Positions 56,498 through 64,000 of a DNA stretch of 64,000 nucleotides are shown here, one piece after another (position 1 is the first letter of the stretch; every line of letters starts with the position of its first letter). Made by a program: the position numbers and the translations under genes. This stretch comes from Cellvibrio sp. KY-GH-1 (GTDB lineage: Bacteria > Pseudomonadota > Gammaproteobacteria > Pseudomonadales > Cellvibrionaceae), in assembly GCF_008806975.1 (NCBI RefSeq), contig NZ_CP031728.1, forward strand, positions 434,001 to 498,000, written 5' to 3'. The notes beneath the pieces were generated by a model. It ran no database searches. It was given only the letters and a program-made list of their open reading frames with translations, and was not told the origin of the DNA.

Positions 56498-58942
56498 TTA
56501 TTGCAATTCCATCACCACTCGGAATCCGAGATGATTGTCAAAAATTTCACTGCGGTGATAATCGCGAATATGGCTCGCGAGACGTTCGACGTTATCTTTC
56601 GCTGATCCCCCGCGGACCACGTGTGAATCGCAATTCTTTATGAGCATCGCCTGGCCATTCTTGGGGTGCAGGTTGTAATTATCAGCAAAACAATCTTCTA
56701 CCCATTCAGACACGTTACCGGCGGTGTCGTAAACTCCAAAACCATTCGCGGGGTAAGTGCCGGCCGGTGCTGTTTTAGCACCGAACAAGCCAGAGAACTT
56801 GCTGTTGCAACCGCGTCGACAATTAGCGCGACCTGCGGCTTCACGCACGTCATTGCCCCACCAAAATAAGGTGTTGGTTTCCGCGCGTGCAACATATTCC
56901 CATTCTGCTTCTGTCGGCAGGCGATATTTTTTGCCGGTGGTTTTGCTGAGCCACTGTGTATAAGCGCGTGCATCCTCGAAGTTGACGTTAATCACCGGAC
57001 GATTACCGCGTCCCCAGCGATTGTCGCTGGGTTGTGGGCGTTGAGTTGCTTGCGCAAAAATATCGTAATCATCAAATGTAATTTCGTATTTGCTGATCGC
57101 AAAAGGCTTGGTGATCATTACTTTGTGTACGGGCATGGTAAGCGGATCATCTTTGTTGCCCATAAAAAAATTGCCGGTGGGTATGCTGATCATCTCCGGC
57201 CCCTGGCTTTTAATGGATGCCACCAATTGACTGCTGATTTCCTCACCCGGCTCTATAGATTCACTCAGAATAATTTCCGGTTGCAAATCAGCATCGACAA
57301 TTTCCACCCATTGTTTTTGTGTTTGATAGCCTGCCTGACTAATCTCCAGCTGGTAACGGCCGGGCGGCAGTTGAATATCCGGTTGATAACGGTCGGGAAT
57401 ATTTAAAATGCGCACCCGCGCGTTGGCGGGGTTGCTGATGACTTTCAGTGCAAAAGTTTGCACTGGTGCGCTGCTAGCTGCTTCATCGCTCTGATTGGCT
57501 GCATAGGCTTGCTGATCTATAGATGCTTGATCTATAGGTGCTTGATTTATAGGTGCTTGATCTATAGGTGCTAGTGCGATGGCGTTGTCTGACTCAGCAG
57601 GCGATGAGCTCGTAGCATTTATCACTTGGGTTTCTGCTGACCCATTCGCGGGTGTACTGCTGTCAAAAGCAGACGTGCTGCTGTTTGTTTGATTGCTGAT
57701 TGGATTATTAACCGGCTTATTTGCGGGAAGTTCGATAAACCAATCTGCTGTAGCCAGCATTAATTTGCCAATAGATGAGAGGCGCTCGGTCGGGGCTTTC
57801 CCCTTCGCGTAAAAAATGCTCATGCCGCACCAGAGGAGGGGCAGAAATAACAGGAGTACTACGACAAATGTAATGGGGCGATTGTTGCTGTGATAAGACG
57901 AGTTAAATTCAGTGATATGTTCTTCACGGCTAATCTGCGTTGGTGCATGCTGTTCGTTAAAAAAGATCTCCGTAATTTTGGTGGCCGGACGTGAATAAAA
58001 ACCACGACTTGGACTCCAGCGCAATGCGCGAACTCTATTCCAGCGCCAGCGCACCGCATTGACTGTGGCAGACACAAGTGCTTTGGCGAGGTTCACCACG
58101 GTGAGGTCTGCTGGATGTGCGGCGGTAGTGGTCACAGTAGAGCGTTGGTTTTTTTCCAATTCGTCCAGTGCGGCAATCAAATCGCGTCCGCGTTGAAAAC
58201 GCTGTTCCGGGTCCTTTGCCAATAGCTTTTCCAGGATTTTTTGGTAAGCCAAATATTGCATTGGCAACTTGGGAATTGGTGCACTGATATGTTTAAGCGC
58301 GATAGTGACGGCTTCGTCGCCCTGATAGGGCAAAGTGCCGGTCAGCATTTCATAAAAGACGATACCGAGGCTATAGAGGTCCGAGCGGCCATCAACTGTA
58401 GTGCCTTTGGTTTGTTCAGGACTCATGTAATGAGGTGTGCCCACCACAGTGCCCACGTGCGTCATGCGCGAATTGTTCGCCAAGCCACGCGCAACGCCAA
58501 AATCGGTGAGCACGGCGGAATTATCGGAACGGAATAAAATATTCTCCGGTTTAATATCGCGATGGATGTAGCCTTTTTCGTGCGCATGATCGAGTGCGCC
58601 GGCAATTTCACGCGTAATACGGATGACTTCTTCGCCACTCAGACCTGTGCTCATTCGATCGTGCACCGAGCCATTCGGCAAATAGTCCATGGCGATGTAA
58701 TTCAAATCTTCGTGGCGGCCGATATCGTAAATGGCCACAATATTCGGGTGAGACAGTTGCCCTACGATAGTTGCTTCGCGTTGAAATCGTTCGCTGAATG
58801 CCGGGTCGCTATTGAGCTGCGGATTCATTACTTTAAGTGCAACCACACGCCCCACGCTGATTTGTATCGCGAGGTACACGGTGGACATGCCACCCTGATT
58901 AATTTTACGTATCACCCGATATCCGGGAATTTGTAGCGCCAT
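56498..58942 (-). CDS. PpkA-like Ser/Thr protein kinase fused to PEGA and SUMF1 (FGE-sulfatase-like) domains
   Basis: 814 aa. The kinase domain is at 8-265: Gly loop INQGGMSTVYLA, K37 in ALKVM, catalytic D129 in HRDIKPEN, DFG 147-149, and SPEQ in the activation segment. A transmembrane helix lies at about 358-378, then a periplasmic low-complexity linker with four copies of a PIDQA-type pentapeptide (457-476), a PEGA domain (about 496-548) and a SUMF1 domain (582-812; RLPTEAEWEYVARAE, YDTAGNVSEWVED, LGFRV). The formylglycine-generating Cys pair is absent from the VVRGGSAKD region, so this domain probably binds ligand. It is downstream of a PP2C phosphatase gene (52-nt gap), as PppA/PpkA pairs of type VI secretion loci are. 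Confidence 0.88.
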   Translation of the reverse strand: MALQIPGYRVIRKINQGGMSTVYLAIQISVGRVVALKVMNPQLNSDPAFSERFQREATIVGQLSHPNIVAIYDIGRHEDLNYIAMDYLPNGSVHDRMSTGLSGEEVIRITREIAGALDHAHEKGYIHRDIKPENILFRSDNSAVLTDFGVARGLANNSRMTHVGTVVGTPHYMSPEQTKGTTVDGRSDLYSLGIVFYEMLTGTLPYQGDEAVTIALKHISAPIPKLPMQYLAYQKILEKLLAKDPEQRFQRGRDLIAALDELEKNQRSTVTTTAAHPADLTVVNLAKALVSATVNAVRWRWNRVRALRWSPSRGFYSRPATKITEIFFNEQHAPTQISREEHITEFNSSYHSNNRPITFVVVLLLFLPLLWCGMSIFYAKGKAPTERLSSIGKLMLATADWFIELPANKPVNNPISNQTNSSTSAFDSSTPANGSAETQVINATSSSPAESDNAIALAPIDQAPINQAPIDQASIDQQAYAANQSDEAASSAPVQTFALKVISNPANARVRILNIPDRYQPDIQLPPGRYQLEISQAGYQTQKQWVEIVDADLQPEIILSESIEPGEEISSQLVASIKSQGPEMISIPTGNFFMGNKDDPLTMPVHKVMITKPFAISKYEITFDDYDIFAQATQRPQPSDNRWGRGNRPVINVNFEDARAYTQWLSKTTGKKYRLPTEAEWEYVARAETNTLFWWGNDVREAAGRANCRRGCNSKFSGLFGAKTAPAGTYPANGFGVYDTAGNVSEWVEDCFADNYNLHPKNGQAMLIKNCDSHVVRGGSAKDNVERLASHIRDYHRSEIFDNHLGFRVVMELQ
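57514..57573. repeat. Four 15-bp tandem repeats inside the kinase gene
   Basis: Units of the form GATCTATAGGTGCTT start at 57514, 57529, 57544 and 57559, with one to two changes each. They are in frame (5 residues per unit) and encode the periplasmic linker. Copy number could vary without a frameshift. Confidence 0.9.
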
Positions 58943-58994
58943 ATCAATCTAATTCTAAAATTCTATTCAAACAAATTACCCAATGAGCGGATAT

Positions 58995-59861
58995 TCAACT
59001 GCTCACGACGTAAATTAATAAACCAAACAGTGATAGCAGTGCGCTGCCAAAAATAAATGCATCGATTTTTACTTTTCCGGTTAAATAGGGGACCCATTGC
59101 CAGAGGCCCTTGCGCAAGGTGTTATGACGTAAGGGGGATTCAATTATTTGCAGGGTGATATTATCGCGCCCACCGCCGGTGAGCGCGGCGTGTAGCAACT
59201 GATCGACGGCGGCCAGGCAGTCGTTGGATTCGCATAATATCTGAGCGATTGTTTTATCGCTGACTTCATCGGTCAGTCCATCGCTGCACAATAAAATCCA
59301 TTGGTCTTTTTGCCACTGGCCATCAATAAAATCTACCTTGACCTGAGGTAATTCCTGCATTCCCAAACACTGGGTAATGATATTTTTTTCTGGATGGAAC
59401 TCTGCATCCTCTGCACGAATTACACCGGTATCCACCAGCATTTGTACGTAGGAGTGATCAACGCTTAATTGTTCCAGTCGGCCGCCTTCGCGTGTGGGTG
59501 TCCACAGATAGGCGCGGCTATCTCCCACCCAGGCAATCTGGTATTTAACAGCATCGCTGCGCAGGGCGACTACGGTTGAGCCCATGCCTGGTGCACCTAT
59601 ACCTTTGGCCGCAGAAGCGAGGATGCTGGTGTGGGCGTGCTGGATTGCATCCACTAAAAGCAGTTTGGGATTGTTGTTGGTATCGCGTTCAATGGTATCG
59701 CGCACAATTGCGCTGGCAACTTCACCGGCCTCATGGCCGCCCATACCGTCGGCGACCAGCCATAACCCGTGCTCTGGCTGGCTGAGAAAGCAATCTTCAT
59801 TGTTGTCGCGCACCAGACCCGGGTGGGACGCTGCGCTGTATTCCAGTGGGTTATTGGTCAT
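58995..59861 (-). CDS. PP2C-type Ser/Thr protein phosphatase with C-terminal membrane anchor (PppA-like)
   Basis: 288 aa. PPM motifs are intact: RDNNED (18-23), ADGMGGH (37-43), the GDSRAYLW segment, CSDGLTDEV and GGRDNITLQ; the Asp residues bind the two metal ions. One hydrophobic helix at about 267-286 should anchor it to the inner membrane facing the cytoplasm. It is the first gene of a unit with the kinase and likely dephosphorylates the same targets. No type VI secretion structural genes are in the window. Confidence 0.93.
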   Translation of the reverse strand: MTNNPLEYSAASHPGLVRDNNEDCFLSQPEHGLWLVADGMGGHEAGEVASAIVRDTIERDTNNNPKLLLVDAIQHAHTSILASAAKGIGAPGMGSTVVALRSDAVKYQIAWVGDSRAYLWTPTREGGRLEQLSVDHSYVQMLVDTGVIRAEDAEFHPEKNIITQCLGMQELPQVKVDFIDGQWQKDQWILLCSDGLTDEVSDKTIAQILCESNDCLAAVDQLLHAALTGGGRDNITLQIIESPLRHNTLRKGLWQWVPYLTGKVKIDAFIFGSALLSLFGLLIYVVSS

Positions 59862-60003
59862 CGTTGGTTTGGTTAGGTGTTGTTATTCTCGCAATTCCAT
59901 GTGGATGAATACTAGATGACTTTAGGCAGGAAAACTACGCGGCTTGGCACAAAACCTTGCATAGGTGAACGGCTTCAGGCTCATCCGTGAGCCTTAATAA
60001 GTA

Positions 60004-62922
60004 TTAACAACTTTTCAGTTGCAGTCCGAGTGTTTCAAGTGCAGCTTTTTGGCCGGCGTGAGTCACCAGCGCAATACTGGCCCGCTCTGCAACCAAGTAG
60101 GTGCGCGCGACGCGTTGCAGTTCAGCAGCGGTTACTTGTAATACCCGGTTGCGGAATAATTCGCGTTTTTCGCGTGTGCGTCCAAAGAGTTCAGCTTGAT
60201 AGGTGGATTTTGCTTCGCCCGCCGGGGAGCCTGGTTTGTCGATACTGCCGATAACCCCGAGAATGGCTTCCTCAACAGATTGTGCAGAATGCTCGGACTC
60301 CTGTAACCACACCAGTGACTGATCGAAGTCGGTCAATGTTTCGGTCAAGCGCGGGTCGCGGTAGGAATAAAAACGGAATGAGGCGGTGTTACTGTCCTGA
60401 CTTGCGCCACCCCCATAGGCGCCGCCTTGTTCGCGCACTGCACGATGTAAATAGCCGTTGCGTAAAAAACCGCCGAGCACGGTGAGGGCTGCGGCATCCG
60501 GATGTTCGCTTGGTACTGTCGGGTAAGCCTTCGCGCAGAAATTAACTTGTGTGTTGGTGATCCAGGCTTCGCGAATTTGTTCACTCACTTTATTTAACGT
60601 AAATGCCTCAAACTGATCACTGGCTGTGCTCGCATTCCAGCGTTGTTGCAAGTCCTCTCGGTAGCTATCCAAATGTTCTTGCTCGCCGACGATTAAAAAT
60701 TGTTTCGGTGCTTGCAGAATGAGTTGATGGATTGCAGCTAGCGTCTGTGCAAACTCTTGCAGGGATTGCTCATTGTCCAGTGCAGAGTCCAGTGCTTTTA
60801 GTGCAGCAATACCTTCAAGCCCACTAAGCTGATGCGCAACTTTTGCGGCAGGGCTCATGCCCGCACAGGCGGCAGTCATTGCCAGGCTGTGGCCGTGGCC
60901 GGTAATACTTTGCTCACGGCGCGCGCGATTTTGCGCAATTAATTCGCGAATGCGATCCAGCTCATCAAAACGCGCTTGCAACAAGGTGTCTTGCATCAAG
61001 GCAATCATGGCGGCACTGTTACGGTTTAAGGCTTTTGCAGACAGCGTGATGTATGCATCAATATTTTGCACATCATCACCCGCACCGCGAATACTACTGA
61101 ACGCGCTAATGGAGCCGACGGTTTCGGCTTGCTTGCGCTGGGTAGCGAGATAATCGCTTTTTCCGTTACCCAACTCGGTTAAACAAATGCAATAGAACGG
61201 CAATACTTTCAATTGTTCATTCGTGAGTGCTGGCAGCTTGCTGGTAATTTGCTGGTATACCAAGCCGTTGGTGCCCGCTGCGTAGCGACGCAATGGATAG
61301 TTGTGGAAACTTTCGTGGCTGCCGGGTGTGTAATGCAGGTTTGCAGGAATGTCCTCCAGGCCGACCTTGGGTAAAATACTTTCGTCATCTTGCTGCAGTT
61401 GGCGCGCTTGCAACGCTTTGGTGCGCTCAATAATTTGCTGTTTTTCTTCAGCTGTTAATTGCGCTTGCAATTGAGCCAGGCGATTTTTTTCCGCAGCTTT
61501 GATGCGCTCGCCCATTTGCAAGTCCGGGCGTAAGGTCAGTCGCACACGGTGAGGGTTTTCCAGCAGCCATTTGCGCACTGCATGTTGAATAAATTGTGGA
61601 TCCTGGGTTTTACGGCGTAAATTTTCCAGTGCTGCATCCACATCCAGCAGGGCGATAGGATCACCGCGGTGAGTGGCAGAAGTTAGTCCGGTTAAAATTA
61701 ATTGCAAACCGTAAGGGTAGCCATCGCCACCGACTTCGCGTTGCGACAATTCCAGCTGATGTAACGAGGCCGCAATTTGCTCTTGCGGCACGCCTTGGTC
61801 AGCGACCTGTTGCAAGGTATTCAGAATCAAGGCTTCTACGTTGTTGACATCATCCAGCTTGCAACCTTCCAGCCCGCAGACAAAGGCCATTTCGCGCGAT
61901 GAATCGTCCAGCCCACACAATGGCGACGGTGCCTGACCTAGCTCGGTGGTTTCCAAGGCTTGCTGCAAAGGTGATGCTGAATTATCCAATAAAATATTGG
62001 ATACTAGCTGTGCTTCCAGCGATTCATCCAGGTTGGTGGTTTTACCCAGCAACCAGGAAATGACTACATGATTCTTATGCTCAAGGTCATCTGCATCATT
62101 TTCGTCAACAGGGTAGGCCTCTTCGACATTAACCGGTGCGTGGTAGCGTTTTTCATCGCCTACTGCAATTACTTCATCCAGCTTTTCAAAATGACTGAGT
62201 GCCTGTTGCTCAAATTTTTCCTGATGCGTTGCTGCAGGAATATCACCATAGGTCATAAAAATAGCGTTGCTTGGGTGATAGTGGGTGCGATAAAAATCCT
62301 GTAACTGTTGATAGGTTAAGTCCGGAATATCTTCCGGTTCGCCACCGCTGTTGTAGTGGTAGGTCGACGTAGGGTAGAGGTACTTACAGAGGGTATGCCA
62401 GAGTTGCGATGGTACTGAACTCATCGCCCCTTTCATTTCATTAAATACTACACCTTTAAAGACCAGATCCGACTCCGGGTTTTCCGGCTCCGAAAATTCA
62501 ACACGATGACCTTCTTGTGCGAAATCCAATTCGTCCAGACGCGAAAAAAATACCGCGTCCAGATACACGTCCAGCAGGTTGTTAAAATCCTTGCGGTTTT
62601 GGCTGGCAAACGGGTAAGCAGTCCAGTCAGAGCTGGTGAAGGCGTTCATAAAGGTGTTGAGCGAGCGGCGCACCATCATAAAAAACGGATCGCGCACGGG
62701 ATATTTTTTACTGCCGCAGAGCGCGGTGTGTTCGAGGATATGTGCTACCCCCGTTGAGTCATGGGGCACGGTACGCAAGGCAACCAGAAATACATTTTCG
62801 TCGTTATCCGCTGCCAAGTGGATATGCTGCGCTCCGGTAACTTTATGACGATATTCTTCTACGCGGATTTTTAAAGCATCAATGGTTTGGCTACGCAGCA
62901 ATTCAAAGGCGGGATGGGTCAT
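60004..62922 (-). CDS. M16C metallopeptidase, presequence protease (PreP)-like
   Basis: 972 aa, the full length of the PreP family, which folds as two halves around a closed chamber and degrades short unstructured peptides. The inverted zinc motif is H61-x2-E64-H65 (HILEHTALCGS), with a downstream Glu in FNEMKGAMSS. The second half (REQGGAYGGGASQDS, with the Arg/Tyr pair) matches the substrate-closing part. There is no signal peptide, so it is cytoplasmic unless exported another way. It follows the DTW-domain gene by 12 nt on the same strand, suggesting co-transcription. Confidence 0.92.
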   Translation of the reverse strand: MTHPAFELLRSQTIDALKIRVEEYRHKVTGAQHIHLAADNDENVFLVALRTVPHDSTGVAHILEHTALCGSKKYPVRDPFFMMVRRSLNTFMNAFTSSDWTAYPFASQNRKDFNNLLDVYLDAVFFSRLDELDFAQEGHRVEFSEPENPESDLVFKGVVFNEMKGAMSSVPSQLWHTLCKYLYPTSTYHYNSGGEPEDIPDLTYQQLQDFYRTHYHPSNAIFMTYGDIPAATHQEKFEQQALSHFEKLDEVIAVGDEKRYHAPVNVEEAYPVDENDADDLEHKNHVVISWLLGKTTNLDESLEAQLVSNILLDNSASPLQQALETTELGQAPSPLCGLDDSSREMAFVCGLEGCKLDDVNNVEALILNTLQQVADQGVPQEQIAASLHQLELSQREVGGDGYPYGLQLILTGLTSATHRGDPIALLDVDAALENLRRKTQDPQFIQHAVRKWLLENPHRVRLTLRPDLQMGERIKAAEKNRLAQLQAQLTAEEKQQIIERTKALQARQLQQDDESILPKVGLEDIPANLHYTPGSHESFHNYPLRRYAAGTNGLVYQQITSKLPALTNEQLKVLPFYCICLTELGNGKSDYLATQRKQAETVGSISAFSSIRGAGDDVQNIDAYITLSAKALNRNSAAMIALMQDTLLQARFDELDRIRELIAQNRARREQSITGHGHSLAMTAACAGMSPAAKVAHQLSGLEGIAALKALDSALDNEQSLQEFAQTLAAIHQLILQAPKQFLIVGEQEHLDSYREDLQQRWNASTASDQFEAFTLNKVSEQIREAWITNTQVNFCAKAYPTVPSEHPDAAALTVLGGFLRNGYLHRAVREQGGAYGGGASQDSNTASFRFYSYRDPRLTETLTDFDQSLVWLQESEHSAQSVEEAILGVIGSIDKPGSPAGEAKSTYQAELFGRTREKRELFRNRVLQVTAAELQRVARTYLVAERASIALVTHAGQKAALETLGLQLKSC

Positions 62923-62934
62923 GAAACTATCTCT

Positions 62935-63582
62935 TCAGTCATTTTTTACACAGTTGGGGGCAGGACGAAATGCGCATTGTCGGGCTACAAATTCACGCAT
63001 TGCATCCAGAAGTGGCGAATAATCAACGCGATCCTGCTCAAGGCGTTGTAGAGCGTAACAACTTGCTTCCAGTGTGGAAAGCTGATTTTCACTATCTGCC
63101 TTGCGAATCAGGTAGAGGGATGGCGGCGGGTTTTCCAAGGCAACACGTGGCAAAGATTGTAGTAATGGATGCAGGTAAATCAATTTGCGGCTTTTGCGCC
63201 AGGTTGCGTCTAAAACAACCAGCCGAAGCTGTTCCGGTGGAAGCGCTGCGGGTGGCGTGGCAGGCTCCAACAACCCCAGGGATTTTGCTTCTGGTATGGG
63301 TGGGTAAAGAAGAAGTGGGCATTTCCCACCAGAATACAGTGCTTCTTTAAGCGTCCCTGAATCGAGCGGGGTATTGGCATTGCTGGGCATTACATGGCTA
63401 TTAATTAAGCTCAAGTGCAAGAGCCCGGCGGTGTTCTTGGCATGTGTGGCTTCCTGAGGATCTTGCAAAATTAATAATTCCACCTGATTGGCAATTGGGC
63501 GAATCAGGCCGCAGATACAGGTGCACCCTGGTCGATGGCAACGTGCGCAGGGGATCCGTTTAGTTAAATCGCTTCCCATCAT
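62935..63582 (-). CDS. DTW-domain protein, probable tRNA-uridine aminocarboxypropyltransferase (TapT/YfiP-like)
   Basis: 215 aa from ATG 63582, one nt after the upstream stop; the frame extends 17 codons further into the GIY-YIG gene but those are not needed. The N-terminal Cys cluster (C12, C15, C20, C22, C24 in CARCHRPGCTC) is typical, and the DTW signature is D125-A-T-W128 in LVVLDATWRKSRK. Family members add an acp group from SAM to uridine in tRNA (acp3U). The conserved NTAGLLHL and LYPP segments are present. The gene belongs to a GIY-YIG, DTW, PreP series on the minus strand. Confidence 0.85.
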   Translation of the reverse strand: MMGSDLTKRIPCARCHRPGCTCICGLIRPIANQVELLILQDPQEATHAKNTAGLLHLSLINSHVMPSNANTPLDSGTLKEALYSGGKCPLLLYPPIPEAKSLGLLEPATPPAALPPEQLRLVVLDATWRKSRKLIYLHPLLQSLPRVALENPPPSLYLIRKADSENQLSTLEASCYALQRLEQDRVDYSPLLDAMREFVARQCAFRPAPNCVKND

Positions 63583-63583
63583 G

Positions 63584-63913
63584 TTATTTGGCGCCAGTCC
63601 CCGTCCCCAGTTGCTGTAATTCAAGCTGAACAATTAAATCCTGGGTGGGTTCAGTATGTTGTGAAATTAACGTGCGTTTTGCCGATGCGCTAAGGGCTTT
63701 AATTGCGGCTTCGCGCCGACTGGCGCTGGAACGTGAGGGCTGCGCTTCCAGGAAACAAAGTCGCACAGGTGTACGCCCGCGAAAATATCGTGCACCGGCC
63801 TTACCGGTTGCGTGCTCGCGCCAACGCCGTGCCATATCGGTGGTAATTCCAGTGTAAACTTGGTGATCGCTGGTGAGGATCATATAAACAAACCAGTTAT
63901 TGGCAGCTGTCAT
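63584..63913 (-). CDS. GIY-YIG-domain protein (YhbQ/UPF0213-like)
   Basis: 109 aa, a single GIY-YIG nuclease domain: VYM at residues 9-11 and VYTGIT a few residues on replace GIY and YIG, followed by the conserved Arg segment DMARRWREH and FLEAQPS with the catalytic Glu. Small proteins of this type are of uncertain role, possibly DNA repair or phage defence. It starts 52 nt from a divergently placed probable cmoM. Confidence 0.88.
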   Translation of the reverse strand: MTAANNWFVYMILTSDHQVYTGITTDMARRWREHATGKAGARYFRGRTPVRLCFLEAQPSRSSASRREAAIKALSASAKRTLISQHTEPTQDLIVQLELQQLGTGTGAK

Positions 63914-63965
63914 AAATATGAAGGTGGCAGAGTTAGGTAGGTAATTTTATTTTCCCGGGCTCAGA

Positions 63966-64000
63966 ATGGCAAAAGAATCAGCACAGCAAGATCGCAATTT
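63966..64000 (+). CDS. cmoM: Probable start of cmoM (tRNA U34 carboxymethyl methyltransferase), truncated by window edge
   Basis: ATG 63966 opens a frame to the right edge reading MAKESAQQDRNF. The string QDRNF matches the very start of E. coli CmoM (SmtA), which methylates 5-carboxymethoxyuridine in tRNA. Only 12 codons are visible, so the call rests on that short match and on a sensible divergent placement. Confidence 0.45.
   Translation, partial: MAKESAQQDRN

Noticed and set aside
56498..58942. SUMF1 domain as an active formylglycine-generating enzyme
   Set aside because: The Cys pair needed near the RGGS segment is absent, and the domain is fused to a kinase. A sensing role fits better.

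Overview
The window reads as chromosomal DNA of a saprophytic, polysaccharide-degrading gammaproteobacterium, most likely Cellvibrio or a close Cellvibrionaceae relative. The grounds are a lipoprotein GH26 mannanase with a CBM10-like module and a polyserine linker, a family 10 pectate lyase, a NodB deacetylase with VCBS repeats, and the typical gammaproteobacterial orders prfB-lysS and sdhCDAB-sucAB-lpd-sucCD. Species is inferred from gene content, not from any search. No rRNA, tRNA, CRISPR array, prophage or transposase gene was seen.

Layout. 1-3.6 kb: 3' end of an RND efflux pump, a short Mrp/ApbC ATPase, and an exported PQQ-type sugar dehydrogenase with a C-terminal haem c motif. 3.6-8 kb: divergent GH26 mannanase (two LacI-like operator copies upstream), then prfB with its programmed +1 frameshift, then lysS. 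8.2-21.4 kb: a TCA block, gltA on the minus strand and sdhCDAB, sucA, sucB, lpdA, sucC, sucD on the plus strand, with terminator-like hairpins after sdhB, sucA, sucB and sucD. 21.5-29.1 kb: MarC-type membrane protein, PL10-like lyase, arginine decarboxylase, carboxynorspermidine dehydrogenase and decarboxylase (an aspartate-semialdehyde route to triamines), and a SPOUT RNA methyltransferase. 29-32.7 kb, minus strand: a small lipoprotein, a DoxX / ECF sigma / zinc anti-sigma / TSUP operon, and a coiled-coil lipoprotein. 32.8-37.2 kb: etfBA, a DUF2788-type membrane peptide, and a membrane hybrid histidine kinase that has lost its phosphoacceptor residues except in the last receiver domain.

37.4-48.7 kb: a large ThuA / sugar dehydrogenase / cytochrome c lipoprotein, fumC, a 106-bp inverted-repeat element, uvrB, a second palindromic repeat, an acyltransferase divergent from a membrane-bound LytTR regulator, and a three-gene cluster ending in an HTTM-like membrane protein. 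48.9-54.8 kb: VCBS-repeat deacetylase, a Tat-exported Gfo/Idh oxidoreductase, and two paralogous secreted haem-motif proteins, one with a mannan-binding-lectin-like tail. 55-64 kb: NOL1/Sun-type rRNA methyltransferase, a PppA-like phosphatase with a PpkA-like kinase fused to a SUMF1 domain, a PreP-like M16C protease, a DTW-domain tRNA-modifying enzyme, a GIY-YIG protein, and the first codons of a probable cmoM at the right edge.

Functionally the window combines core respiration (TCA enzymes, ETF) with an outward-facing carbohydrate-oxidation layer: two GSDH-type dehydrogenases, two novel-looking haem-motif proteins and a periplasmic Gfo/Idh enzyme. The best candidates for undescribed biology are the paired WATFEHVDN-type secreted haem proteins (52.1-54.8 kb), the degenerate hybrid kinase (35.0-37.2 kb), the kinase-SUMF1 fusion (56.5-58.9 kb) and the cluster with the HTTM-like protein (47.1-48.7 kb).
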